Of a stretch of DNA of 64,000 nt, positions 9,954 to 21,469 are shown one piece after another (the first letter of the stretch is position 1; each line of letters begins with the position of its first letter). A program made the translations under genes and the position numbers. Origin of the DNA: Bathymodiolus brooksi (Eukaryota; Mollusca; Bivalvia; Mytilida; Modiolidae); NCBI GenBank assembly GCA_963680875.1, contig OY804588.1:76222829-76286828 (forward strand). The letters run 5' to 3'. Under the pieces are notes generated by a model. That model searched no databases. It worked only from the letters and a program-made list of their open reading frames with translations, and was not told where the DNA came from.

Positions 9954-11322
9954 TTAAATTTGTGATTGTAGATGGCTGAGAACAGTTGGTGTTAGCTGTT
10001 CTCTAAACGTGTTGACTGTTGGGCATAGAACTATAGTTTGAGGTAGTAAATTCCAGTGAATGATTGTGTTCGGAAAGAATGAGTACTTGTACGGATCTTT
10101 GAATGCATGAAGATGTCTGTATGTAAATGGATGAAATTGTCTGATTCTTGGGTCTGTAGGTATTAATATTGTTGTAGGAACTGCAACTATATGATGAACA
10201 ATCTTGTAAAACATGATAAGTTTTGTTTTGAGTCGACGTTGTTGTAATGTAGGCCAGGTGAGAGTTTGTAGCATGTCTGTGACGCTGCTAGTATTATGGT
10301 ATCTGTTACAGGCATACCTAGCTGCCCGTCGTTGGACCATCTCAATTTTATTGCAATGTTCTGCAGTGTGAGGGTTCCAAACTGAGCATGCATACTCTAG
10401 TTTTGAACGGACAAGAGATAGGTATGCCTGCGACTTTATATTTGTGTTGGAGGTTTTAAGGTTTCTTTTCAAGAATCCAAGACTTTTATTTGCATTGGCT
10501 ACTATGTTGTTAGCATGCTGTGTCCATTTTAAGTCGGATTGAAGAGTGATTCCAAGATATTTTGCTGAAGAAACTGATTCCAAAGTATGATTATGTAGCA
10601 AGTAGTTATGTTTTACAGGATTTGTCTTGTTTGTTATTGTAAGGACTGAGCATTTGTCTGGGTGGAAAGTCATCAGCCAGTCACTTTCCCATCTTGCGGC
10701 AGCATCAAGGTCTTCTTGGAGACTATCACAATCTTTTTGGGATTTGATAGTTTTGTAGATGATGCTGTCGTCGGCGAACAGTCTGAGTTGGCTGGATTTC
10801 ATATATTCTGATAAGTCATTTATATATACCAGAAAAAGAACAGGACCCAGAAATGTTCCCCGAGGGACACCAGAAGTGACCGGAGCAATATCTGTTGACT
10901 CTCCATCCATAACCACTGTTTGTGTACGGCTTGATAAAACGACAGAGATCCAGTTTAATGTTTGATTCTTGATTCCATAAAATTTGAGTTTGTATAGAAG
11001 TCATTGATGTGGAACTTTGTCAAAGGCTTTGGCAATGTCCATGGTAATGAGATCGGTTTGAATATTTTTTTTATCTGAATTGCAGCAAGTTCTTGAACAA
11101 AGGACAATAGTTGGGTTTCACAGGATCTAGAATGTCTGAAGCCATGTTGAAGATCATATACTAAACTGTTGCTTTCCAGATGGTTAAGTATGTGTTTTGT
11201 AATGACATGTTCCATAATTTTACAACTGATACAAGTGAAAGAGATTGGTCTGTAATTTGCTCGTTGTATTTTTCACCTTTTCTGTATGCTGGTGCAACAT
11301 TTGCATGTTTCCAGTCAGATGG
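9954..11322 (-). mobile_element. Non-LTR retrotransposon (LINE), reverse-transcriptase remnant
   Basis: The minus strand encodes the central and C-terminal part of a jockey/CR1-like reverse transcriptase, the enzyme that copies the element's RNA into DNA at the insertion site. In order: SDWKHANVAP near 11320; RPIS and QHGFRHSRSCETQLL near 11120-11270; catalytic motif A DIAKAFDKVPH near 11020-11055; SGVPRGTFLGPVLFLVYIND from about 10875; the catalytic box FADD near 10775; KYLGITL, and the thumb and C-terminal run EYACSVWNP...QRRAARY. The last 320 codons are open. Upstream there are two frame changes (one at an A homopolymer near 11065) and an in-frame TGA just after motif A, so it is dead. The endonuclease domain and 5' end are missing, cut off by the element at 11323. 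Confidence 0.93.
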
Positions 11323-12195
11323 TACCGTAAATCGGGAAATTTTGGTCATGGTTTTATTTTGGTCTATTTTGGCCCCTAAATACGAAGTGCCAAAATTAAG
11401 CACACCAAAATATGTCACACTCCAAAAATTAACCGCCAAAATTGAACACTGCCTTAATATCTTTTTATATTTATATTCCCTAATCTGTACCTTTTTGTCT
11501 TACTTCTTTCCTAAGTAAAACTTTGTCAATTACGTTATACATGTATATACACACACAACTCAGACTTAAAAGTGTTCACGATGTGAAATCGTTGGCTTGG
11601 ATGACAAGAGAGAAATTACAGGTAAATAAAGTACATTGATAAAAACCATGCAATACCAATAAAATTTATTCAATCAACAAAATGTCAAATATCATTAAAA
11701 TGACAATTACCTATAGAAAAAAGAAAAATCAATAAACACGTAATTAGTGTCTTATCGGTTTTATTTATTATGTATAATTGTTGTGTAAACAAATACATGT
11801 ACTGACCGTTATAAGACTGTTTACCTGTAAAAGCGATGATTAATCCCAGTGCAAAATTATTATTTTGTTGTTTTTATATTAAATGCATTTTACTTTATGC
11901 TGTTTAAATATTTAAATTCCTAGTTTTAATAAATATCACAATTTATCCATAATCGATTTGGTTTTTAGTACGACATCAAAATATCCGGTAAGTAACAGCT
12001 GGTTGAAATGAGAACGCATCCATTTACGTTCTGAATTAACTTACAAAAAAATTAAACACATGGGAACCAAAAGTGGCCAAAATTAAACACACTAGAAACG
12101 AAAATGGCCAAAATTCACACACCAAAATAAAACAACCGTCTTTTGGAGAAAAAAGGCCAAAATTAACCCACACCAAAATGTCCCGATTTACGGTA
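11323..12195. mobile_element. Non-autonomous DNA element with terminal inverted repeats
   Basis: The left end TACCGTAAATCGGGA (11323) is mirrored at the right end (12181-12195). The similarity extends inward as repeated AATTTTGG/CCAAAATTA phrases on opposite strands (11340-11450 and 12050-12180). The interior is AT-rich and non-coding. LINE sequence lies on the left and a 25-bp minisatellite on the right, so no target duplication can be shown. Confidence 0.75.
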
Positions 12196-12421
12196 GATTC
12201 CAACCCCCTCGTGATAGATGGATTCCAACCCCCATCGTGATAAATGGATTCCAACCCCCTCGTGATAAATGGATTCCAACCCCCTCGTGATAAATAGATT
12301 CCAACCCCCTCGTGATAAATGGATTCCATCCCCCTCGTGATAAATGGATTCCAACCCCCTCGAGATAAATGGATTCAAACTCCCTCGTGATAATGGATTC
12401 CAACCCCCTAATGATAATAGA
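12196..12421. repeat. 25-bp minisatellite, about 9 units
   Basis: The unit GATTCCAACCCCCTCGTGAT plus AAATG is repeated with small changes. The three overlapping minus-strand frames all stay open because stops are rare in the unit, so the glycine/tryptophan-rich 'proteins' are artefacts. Confidence 0.93.
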
Positions 12422-12699
12422 TAAACACAGATATAATAAAACAATGAAAAAAACATACAGAGAATGCCAGAATAATCGGCTAGGGAACGAAATGCACATT
12501 CAAATAATATAATTTAAAATGCCAAGACATTCCTGGTCGTGCAGGCATTGCTATTGTGTATATAAACTCCTTACCTATTACAATTAAAGTTGTGTGTTTA
12601 AGTCTTGTTCATGGACAGGTACACCCGACTCAGCATAATGGTATAAAGTTTGGCAGTGAAAGCTCAAAACAAAACAAAGATAACATAATAGTGGGGGAA
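12422..12699. repeat. Right flank of compound repeat X (copy X2)
   Basis: Matches 16457-16737 almost base for base, for example GAATGCCAGAATAATCGGCT and GGACAGGTACACCCGACTC. At this locus the flank leads directly into the Y segment at 12700. Confidence 0.85.
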
Positions 12700-12979
12700 T
12701 AAAACCTGTTACTGGTATTCCAATCCTCTACTCTTGATGTCGAGATATTAAATAGGCAAACATTGTTATTGCTATCACTGGGTCGATACCTCTACTGGTG
12801 GAGTATTAGTTCTGAGATTATCATCAGTCCCAGTAGTCAGTGGTTTATTATATATATTTATTACTGAAATTTACAGCTCCTAAATAATATAGTTATTAAT
12901 AAAACTATGGTTCTCCTACCTCAGGCATAGGTGTCCTTAGCTAGCCGACTTTGACTATGCTGTGTAGGCCCTTTGGTGT

Positions 12980-13075
12980 TATTGCTCAGAAAACATATTT
13001 GGCTTTTGAGCGTACCTGATGAAAGTTATTCCAGAAACGCGCCGTGCGCAATAATGTGATATCTACGTTTATATC
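12980..13075 (+). repeat. Dispersed repeat with hammerhead-like core, copy 3
   Basis: CTGATGA (13016-13022), an 11-base spacer, GAAAC (13034-13038), then GCGCCGTGCGCAATAATG. It is preceded by TTTTGAGCGTAC. The upstream 250 bp resemble a mussel repeat I remember that ends in a hammerhead-like motif. Confidence 0.7.
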
Positions 13076-14699
13076 TATAAACCAATAATACACACAGTAT
13101 ATACACTATAAATTAAGAAGTTGGCTACCTATTCGGAACAGCTGCGCAATATATAACCGTCATCTTTAGTAGGATTCCTGTTGCTCGCTCTTTAGTTTTA
13201 TGTGGAATGTTTTGCAGATCATTATTTGTCATTTTGTCTTTTATCTTTTCGCCTTATGCTATCTGTCCTTCTTTGCTTTACTGCTGCCGATTACCCTTTT
13301 GGTATCTTCAAACTGTTCTTATGCTGCATAAATTATACATCTGCACTTGCATCACATGTCATGATATGCAGTATACATGTATATCTACAAACAGTGTCAC
13401 ATCATAGATTTCTTACTCTTTTAACTCGCTTCGATAAATTTCCTTCACATTTTCAATAACAACTTTCTGCTTATCTGAAGGTCATTTCTGAAATATATGA
13501 CAATGTTGTCTTGCGTCATAATGGCTAAAAAGAAAAAAAAGTCAAACGGAAAAATGATGACCTACAAAACAAAAACGTATTTGTTGCAAGAAAAACCTGA
13601 AGATACCCAAGTGGTAAAAGACAAAAAATTAAAAGAACAGTTGCAGGATCCAATCAGAAAATAGTAGTGACAAAGACAAAATATACCGTCAACAAATATG
13701 TTGTCAATCAAAGACTCCAGCGTGTGTATGATATCAGCTTTAGGGAACTAATTCTCTTCTCACATTTGTTTTTAGATATATCGTTTCCCATGACTTACTT
13801 TTATTATGATTATTTACATTAAAATATCTAAAGAACAATAATGCTTAATCATAGGATACATATTTTTTGGTTTATTGGTGTAACTATGTTTTTGTTTACC
13901 CAGCTCAAAAAGATTTTCTAAAATCCAAGCATTTTTAAAAAAAAACCTCACTACTATATCACCATTATCACCAGTGTTACCGTGGTAACACCAATATAAC
14001 GAATAGCAATAGAAGATATTTCTGTCATCAGGGGAACTGTTAAGGCGATAAATGTATATGTATTTCTTTTTCATGTCAATGGTCAATCCTGATTTTATTG
14101 TATCAAAGAGGGTAAGAGACGAAGCGACATTCTTTCCTTTGCGAGTGTAGAAAACTTACAATATATTGTGTCTGTCTTCTGTGTTTACATGTATTGACAG
14201 GATCTACAATATCCTTCAGCTATGGCATCTTCAAAATTTTCTTAGTACTTTCAAATGATTTTTCTTGGTTTCAGAATTCACATCTGATTTACGTCAATAG
14301 ATAGGGTTAATATTCAATGACACCTCATGCATGCCATACAATATATTTAAACCAATATACTTATGAGAATTAATCTGGTCATTTCTTCATGTATGCCTCA
14401 TCACCGTGTTTTTGACAACAGTAACCCGATCGTAGCCACAGCTTGTCATTTCTCAGTGTCTGAGTTCGTTCCCGGCTGTAGTGAGGTTCGTGTTGCTCGA
14501 TCGTTAGTTTTATATGTGATGTTTTGTAAGTCATTTTCTGTTTGTTATAGACGAAAACAATTGTAATCTTAAAGCGGTTCACTAGTCATAATGTATCTAC
14601 AACACACAGAGTGTTAGTTCGTCCCTATCTATAGTAGGGTGTGTTGTTCATTTTGTCCCTGTACAAGTCTTCATATTTTTGTGTTGTGATGAGCTGTTT

Positions 14700-14830
14700 T
14701 TTTGCATATGTTTGTTTGTTTATATATAATTATTTCATTTATGTTTGTTTGCTTGTTTATTTGTTTGTTTGTTTTGTTTTGTTTGTTTTGTCTGTTTGTT
14801 TGTTTTATTTGTTTTTTTCTCTCTCTTTCT
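14700..14830. repeat. TTTGT-rich simple repeat
   Basis: An irregular run of TTTG and TTTTG units. The same tract occurs in the duplicate at 19885-19985, with a different length. Confidence 0.9.
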
Positions 14831-15189
14831 TCTTGATTTTGCTTTGTTGATTATCTCCCCTATTCCATTACTTTACAGTGTATGTTAATGCTATGGATCA
14901 TGTTTACGTTCTACTTTGTAACCTTGTCTATTTCTTTATAAATATAAAATGTAAATGTATTGATTAAATTTAAACCGAAAGAAGTTTTCAATGTGGAAAA
15001 ACCCATTACAAATATTTATTGATTGCAACGACGACTGAATATCCAAAATGGCAGGTAATATCTATTCAAATTGTACAATAGTTATCAATAAATTCTAGAA
15101 TTAGTGAAAATATAAGTAACCAAACTGGTGTAAAATAAGTAAATTTGAGAATATATGTCTTGTCTTATAGACTGGATTGGAGGTGAGAT

Positions 15190-15790
15190 GATAACATGAG
15201 AATACCACGTCCTACAGGTCCCTTTGAAAAGGTCAATCTGGTCAAATGGATACACGACGATTTACAGGTCTCTTTAAGAAAGTCAATCTAGTCTGATGCG
15301 TATACGACGACTTTCAGCAACTCTTAAAATATCAATCTGGTCAAATGAGTATATGACGACTTCCAGGAACCCTTAAAAAGTCAATTTGGTCAAATGAGTA
15401 GATGACGACTTCCAGGAACCCTTAAAAAATCAATCTGGGCAAATGAGTATAAGTCGACTTACAGGTCCCTTAAAAGTCAATCTGGACAAGTGAGCATACG
15501 ACGACCTACAGCCCCCTTAAAAAGTTAATCTGGTTAAATGAGCATACGGCGACTTACAAGTGTTCTTAAAACGTGAATCTGGAAAAATGAGTATACAACG
15601 ACCGACAGGTCCCTTCAAAATTCAATCTGGTAAAATGACCATACGACGACCTATGAGTCCTTTAAAACGTCAAACTGGACAAATGAGTATACGTTGTCTT
15701 ACAGGTCCCTTTAAACGTCAACCTGGTCAAATGACCATACGACGACCTACAGGTCCCTTAAAAGTCAATCTGGTAAAATGAGTATAAGAC
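15190..15790. repeat. 48-bp minisatellite array 1, about 13 units
   Basis: The unit is built from TCAATCTGGTCAAATGAGTA, TACGACGACCTACAGGTCCC and TTAAAAAG. Units vary from 45 to 50 bp. Where the length is a multiple of three, a plus frame stays open with a 16-residue repeat (15560-15781), but neighbouring units shift frame, so coding is unlikely. Confidence 0.9.
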
Positions 15791-15894
15791 ACACCTTACC
15801 AATTTACCTTTCACCAATTCCATTGTTATAAGTACATGCAGTGATTAGATCGTACGCATGTCCTTGATGCAAACCTTTATTCTAATTTGACTAC

Positions 15895-16737
15895 CTCTCA
15901 TCCAGGCTGACATACCAGATACAGATAAACTAAATATCTATAATAAATACGAAATTGCACTTAAAACATTATTGGTCATCAATTACAGCCATATCAACAA
16001 AGCGAACACCTGTCACTTACAATCTCGGCGAATAGAAATCCAGGTGCTTGCATGTTCTGGGATGTGTGGCGGGATTAAACCGATCAATGAGATTCCAACC
16101 CTTCAGGATAAATGGATTCCAACCCCCTCGTGATAAATGGATTCCAACCCCCATCGTGATAAATGGATTCCGCCCCCTCGTGATAACTGGATTCCAACCC
16201 CCTCGTGATCAATGTATTCCAACCCCCATGGATTCCAACTCCCTCGTGATAAATGGATTCCAACTCCCTCGTGATAAATGGATTCAACCCCCCTCGAGAT
16301 AAATGGATTCCAACCCCCTCGTGATAAATGGATTCCAACCTCCTCGTGATAAATAGATTCCAACCCCCTCGTGATAGATGGATTCCACCCCCTCGTGATA
16401 AATGGATTCCAATCCCCTCGTGATAAATGGATTCCAACCCCCTCGTGATAAATGGATCAAAACAGATATAATAAAACAAAGAAAAAAACATACAGAGAAT
16501 GCCAGAATAATCGGCTAGGGAACGAAATGCACATTCAAATAATATAATTTAAAATGCCAAGACAGTCCTGGTCGTGCAGGCATTGCTATTGTGTATATAA
16601 ACTCCTTACCTATTACAATTAAAGTTGTGTGTTTAAGTCTTGTTCATGGACAGGTACACCCGACTCAGCATAATGGTATACAGTTTGGCAGTGAAAGCTC
16701 AAAACAAAACAAAGATAACATAATGGTGGGGGAATAA
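15895..16737. repeat. Compound repeat X3, complete copy
   Basis: Left flank 15895-16089 (matches 4497-4715), 25-bp minisatellite 16090-16456 (about 14 units), right flank 16457-16737 (matches 12422-12699). This is the only copy in the window with both flanks, so it defines the element. No transposase, terminal repeats or target duplication were seen. Confidence 0.85.
16090..16456. repeat. 25-bp minisatellite, about 14 units
   Basis: Same unit as at 12196-12421, including one shortened unit near 16228. Long open frames across it on both strands are repeat artefacts. Confidence 0.93.
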
Positions 16738-16742
16738 TATAA

Positions 16743-16869
16743 GTTACACAGTGTGCTAGTGACCTAATACGATATATACAGGTCAGTAAATTTCATATGG
16801 AGCGAGAGCAAAGTTCGAGCCCCATATGGAATTTATATATCGTATTAGGTCACTAGCACACTGTGTAAC
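16743..16869. mobile_element. Palindromic fold-back element
   Basis: Perfect outer arms GTTACACAGTGTGCTAGTGA... (16743-16778) and its complement (16834-16869). A second inner stem, TAAATTTCATATGG against CCATATGGAATTTA, surrounds a ~20-base loop. It interrupts the X/Y junction that is continuous in module A. Confidence 0.9.
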
Positions 16870-17078
16870 GAATATATCTTACTGATTACCTTTGAATGAG
16901 GGATTTAAATGTAACTGCATCAAAATTAATCAATATGTAATATTTGTGTTGTGTGTAAGTTATTTATATGTGTAGCTAGAACAATATTTGGTGAGTTGTG
17001 GAATGTTACATTGGTCAAGTCATTGAACCAACATTTAGGCACAGGGGGTAGGTGCGTCCGAAAACCCCCCCAACAAAA
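16870..17078. other. Inserted sequence, no gene seen
   Basis: Part of the ~1.15 kb present at this locus but absent from module A. It includes a C/G-homopolymer stretch near 17044-17070. No coding signal. Confidence 0.5.
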
Positions 17079-17586
17079 ACTATATAATACTACAAGGGGG
17101 CGAACTCACTTGCTTCCATTTTTTTAATTCGTCGTGTTAAATTGATCGTAACTTCGGAACGCCTTAATATTTTCAAAGAATGTTTTCCCCAGTCGAAAAT
17201 CAAGTAATTTTCCTTTCCAAAGAGTTAGTGTAGGCCTCCAAACTGCTGATGTATCATACACGAACCAAAGCAAAACGGCGTGAAAATCCGAAGTCGTACA
17301 TTTGCTGGGTTGACCACTTACCATCTGTGTACAGACTTTTCCATGCGTAAACGAGTCATTTTGACTAGCTAAATACTTTCATCCATTCAAATTACGTTAA
17401 AATATCTTACCTTTCGCCAATTTATATGCCCTTTAAGTCTGTTTTTGACAGAAATCCACTTTGCATCCTTCACAAACGCCATAGATTTGAAAATTGAGAG
17501 AGATCTAACGGGCTTTTTGATTGGCTGAAGTAACGACTTAAAAAAATGGAAGCAAGTGAGTTCTCCCCCTTGTAGTATTATATAGT
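17079..17586. mobile_element. Miniature inverted-repeat element, 508 bp
   Basis: Terminal inverted repeats of 49 bp (17079-17127 and 17538-17586) differ at one base; each contains ACTATATAATACTACAAGGG and CACTTGCTTCCA. The interior is non-coding as far as I can see. The target duplication is ambiguous in AT-rich flanks. Confidence 0.88.
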
Positions 17587-17884
17587 ATTTTTTATTTATT
17601 TATATTTTTCCAACGCCCATGTGCATTTAGGGGCAAACTTACTCGGGTCAATTAATTTGCTATTGTAATATCTTAACAAATTAATACGTTTGTTTATATT
17701 TTCAACGTCTGTTGTCAGGGTGAAACGCGCCGGTGTCTCGTTGTTCAACGTCATCTTTGCTTTGAAAGAAAAAGAGGAGATAACTCTACTACTAACCGTG
17801 TATTAAAAATTTACTTACCGTGTATTGAATATACACGGTTTCCACGTGATCAGTTTAAACCAATGATATCCCTAGAAGTTTGTA
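17587..17884. other. Inserted sequence, no gene seen
   Basis: Continues the insertion absent from module A. A short palindrome, CCGTGTAT-TGA-ATACACGG-like, lies near 17818-17840. No coding signal. Confidence 0.5.
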
Positions 17885-18189
17885 AGAAGCAAGATATAAC
17901 ATGTTACTGGTATCCCAATCCTCTACTCTTGATGTCGAGATATTAAAAAGCCAAACATTGTTATTTCTATTACTTGGTCGATACCTCTACCGGTGGATTA
18001 TTAGTCTCCGAGATTATCATTCGCCCAGTAGTTAGTGTTTCTGCACTAGCATAGTTTATTATAAATATTTATTACTGAAATTTACAGCTCCTAAATAATA
18101 TAGTTATTAATGAAACCATGGTTCTCCTACCTCAGGTATAGGTGTACTTAGCTAGACTATGCTGCTTAAACCCTTTGATGTTATTGCTC

Positions 18190-18290
18190 CGAAAGCTTAT
18201 TTGGTTTTCCAATCTTTAGATTTTGAACGAACCTGATGAAGGTTATTCCAGAAACGTGTTGTGCACACTAAATTTGATATCTAAGTTTGT
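18190..18290 (+). repeat. Dispersed repeat with hammerhead-like core, copy 4
   Basis: CTGATGA (18233-18239), an 11-base spacer, GAAAC (18251-18255), then GTGTTGTGCACACTAAATTT. It is the duplicate of copy 3 but more diverged downstream. Confidence 0.7.
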
Positions 18291-18869
18291 ATATATAAAC
18301 CAACAATACACACATTATGAGCACTATAACATCAGAAACTAATTACCCATTCGAAACACTTGCTTTGTATGTAACCTTCATTTTAGTGGGATGCCAGTTG
18401 CTCGCTGTTTTTGTTTTCTGTGATATGTTTCCCAGATAATTATCTCTCATATTGTCTTTTATCTTTTAGCCATATGCTGTCTGTCCTTCTTTGATTTACG
18501 GCTTCTGATGTCTTTGGTGTCTTCAAACTGTTCTTATGCTGAATAAATAAGATATCTGCTCTTACATGTACATCACATCTCATAATACAGAGTATATATC
18601 AAAACACAGTGTCACAACATAGATTTCTTACTCTTTTAACTCTCTACGATAAATTGTCTTCAAATTTTCAATAACAACTTTCAGCTTATCTGCGGGTCAT
18701 TTCTGAATTATATGACAATGTTGTCTTGCGTCATAATGGCTAAAAAGAAACAAAGTCAAACGGACAAACAATGACCTACCTACAAAACAAAAACTGCTTA
18801 TTTTTTTCATTTTATCATAAAACATTATTTTACCAAAGGATAGGCAGATATATGACATATCTCAGTGAA

Positions 18870-18990
18870 TGATTGTTGTTTAACGCCAACTCAGCAATAT
18901 TTTAGCTATAGCATGGCCAGAACAAGTTAATGTTCAATGAGATTATGATGAGGTTCCCTTTGTTTTAGACGAACACGCGGGCGGAGTTTG
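18870..18990 (-). mobile_element. SINE 3' portion, diverged
   Basis: TGTTGTTTAACGCCAACTCA, then GCAATATTTTAGCTATAGCA is the complement of a molluscan SINE tail. The rest of the ~250-bp insertion is too diverged to assign. Confidence 0.55.
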
Positions 18991-20226
18991 ATTCTTATAG
19001 TGCTAGTTCACTGAAACAATAGTCCACGGATTGTAGAATATTCATTATCGTATTTGTTACAAGAAAAACCTGAAGATACATAAGAGGTAAAAGACAAAAA
19101 AATAAAAGAACAATTCCAGGATCCAATCAAAAAATAGTAGTGACAAAGACAAAATATATACCGTCAACAAATATATTGCCAATCAAAGACTCCAGCGTGT
19201 GTATGATATAATCTTTAGAGAACTAATTATATTCTCACATTTTATTAGATATATCCTTCCCCATGACTTACTGTTATAATGATTATTTACATTGATATAT
19301 TTAAAGAACGATGCTTAATCATTGGATACACATTTGTGGTTTATTGGCGTAACTATGTTTTTGTTTACCCAGCTCAAAGGGTTTTCTAAAATGCAAGCAT
19401 TTTCTTTAAATAAACCACTAGTATCACCAGTGTTACCATGGTAACACCAATATAACGAATAACAATAGAAGATATTCTGTCATCAGGGGAACTGTTAAGG
19501 CGGGAAATGTATATAGATGTTTTCTCTTGTCAATGGTCAATTCTGATTTTATTGTATCAAAGAGGGAAAGACACGTAACGACATTCCTCAGTGTCCGAGT
19601 TCGTTCCCGGCTGTAGTGAGGTACCTGTTGCTCGATCGTTAGTTTTATATGTGATGTTTTGCAAGTCATTTTCTGTTTGTTATAGTCGAAAACAATTGTA
19701 ATCTTAAAGCGGTTCACTAGTCAAAATGTATCTACAACACACAGAGTGTTAGTTCGTCCCTGTCTATAGTGTGTTGTGTGTTGTTTATTTTGTCCCAGTA
19801 CAAGTCTTTATATTTTATATATTATCTTGTTGGCTGTGTGTTGTGATGTGTTGATTTTTTGCATGTGTACTTGTATTTCTGTTTGCCTGTTTGTTTTGTT
19901 TTGTTTTGTTTGTTTGTTTGCTTGTTTACTTTGTTTTGTTTGTTTTGTTTGTTTTGCTTGTTTGTTTGTTTTGCTTGATTTTTTCTCTTTCTTTCTTCTT
20001 TTTGCTTTTTTGATTATCTCCCCTACTCCATTACTTTACAGTGTATGTTAATGCTATGGATCATGCTTACGTTCTACTTTGTAACCTTGTTTATTTCTCT
20101 ATAAAATACAAAATGGAAATGTATTGATTAGATTTAAACCAAAAGATGTTTTCAATGTGGAAAAACCCATTACAAATATTTGTTGATAGTAACGAGAACT
20201 GAACATCCAAAATGGCAGGTAATATT

Positions 20227-21351
20227 CAGGGGCGGATCCAGGATTTGTGGTTAGGGGGGTAAGTAGGCGAGGGTTCTGGGGACCTTAGGTCCCCCAGCGA
20301 GTCCAGGGCAGGGCTCCGGGGGTTTGAGGAATTACAGACATTTATTTGAACGACAATTTTGAACCAACCACATTATTTTTATCAGACCAAAAAAACTTGA
20401 CTTTGAGTCTTAATTTTGTCGGATAATTGTTAACAATATGTTTTTGTCAGATTATAAGAATCTAAAGTAAAACTTTTTTGAACAACCGTGATGCGAATTG
20501 TTCAACTCGTGACTGATCGATCACGATATTTTAACCCTTCAAAGAACTATTGGTTTAGTTTTAACGCATTCCTCATTTCACTAATTGATCTGTACTTTCG
20601 GTGCTTGTCTTTTCGGCTTGTTCTATAGTTAATTCTGCCCGTCCGGATGGAGCTTTTCTCTTCGTCGTTTGATTCATTCACTGAAAACGTATGATTCGAC
20701 GTTCTTGTTTATAGACAAACAAAAGCGGAAATTGTCAATACATGAACTTGTTGTTGATTTCTGATTAGCTAATGTAACTAAATTAGATGATCAGAATCGT
20801 TTCATGCAGCATCAATGATAACATATTGTCCTTTGTTTGTCTATAAACAAGAACGAATCATACGTTTTCAATGAATGAACCAACGGCGAAACGAAAAGCT
20901 TCATCCGACGGACAGTAATATCATGAAGATGTCTTCTGCGTGTAATTCATCAATTTGTATCTGGTTATGAATGATACTGATGTTGAAAGAACATCAGTAT
21001 CAGGATTTAAGATTACTAAATGCTTTGATTTGTAAAGATTTGTTTTTCTTATAGCTGTAAAATTGACTGAAGAAATAATGCTTAATTAGAGTGAGAAAAT
21101 AGTTGATGTCTGGTACCTCGGAACCAATCAGAATGGAATAAACTTTGAACTACTGACGATGAATCCATATATAAATCAGCGAAGATACCCAACGTGTATT
21201 TACAATGTGAAGGAATATTTTACAAGAGGTCACGAGTTAACTATTCATGAAAGGTTGTTTGTTGAACAGCTTAATTAACGTTGTATAACATATGTTTTGG
21301 GAAATTTAGAGGGGGCGCATGCCCCGCACGTCCCCTCTAAATCCGACCCTG
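20227..21351. mobile_element. hAT-like non-autonomous element, 1125 bp
   Basis: Ends are CAGGGGCGGATCCAG and, on the complement of the right end, CAGGGTCGGATTTAG. The element is flanked by ATATT on both sides (20222-20226 and 21352-21356), and the duplicate segments elsewhere show the empty site. CAGGG termini suggest hAT, although the 5-bp duplication is shorter than the usual 8. The interior has a large inverted repeat (about 20640-20721 against 20832-20912) and no transposase frame. Confidence 0.8.
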
Positions 21352-21469
21352 ATATTCATGCAAATCGTACTATATTTATCAATAAATTCTAGAATTACTG
21401 AAAGTATAAGAACCCTAACTGGTGTAAAATAAGCAAATTTGAGAATATATGTCTTATAGATTGGTTAGG

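Larger units (their letters stand above)
12700..15180. repeat. Y segment, module A
   Basis: This diverged duplicate of 17885-20222 is also matched in part by 27080-28980. Shared landmarks include CCAATCCTCTACTCTTGATG (12720/17917), GACAATGTTGTCTTGCGTCA (13499/18714), a GTTACCNTGGTAACACCAAT hairpin stretch (13977/19432) and a CATTACTTTACAGTGTATGT tract (14868/20029). It includes a hammerhead-like repeat at 12980-13075. Open frames inside it (for example 13202-13459 and 14641-14850) are not conserved between copies and look spurious. Confidence 0.8.
17885..20222. repeat. Y segment, module B
   Basis: Collinear with 12700-15060. It differs by a SINE-bearing insertion (about 18797-19045) and a deletion joining GGGAAAGACACGTAACGACA to the CAGTGTCCGAGTTCG stretch (about 19580). 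It contains another TTTGT-rich tract at 19885-19985. No conserved open frame. Confidence 0.8.

Noticed and set aside
12036..12499. Glycine/tryptophan-rich open frames over the 25-bp minisatellites (also 16048-16491)
   Set aside because: Several overlapping frames and both strands stay open, as expected of a stop-poor tandem unit. The frames end at the array edges.
13202..13459. Small open frames in the Y segment
   Set aside because: The paralogous stretch at 18420-18680 does not keep the frame, so there is no sign of selection for a protein.
14641..14850. Hydrophobic open frame resembling a membrane protein (also 19776-20051, 28535-28838)
   Set aside because: The composition comes from TTTG-type simple repeats. 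The frame differs in length and register between the duplicated segments.
15190..15790. CRISPR-like array of regularly spaced repeats
   Set aside because: The units are contiguous 48-bp tandem repeats with no unique spacers, in a eukaryotic setting. The same holds for the 94-bp and 464-bp arrays.
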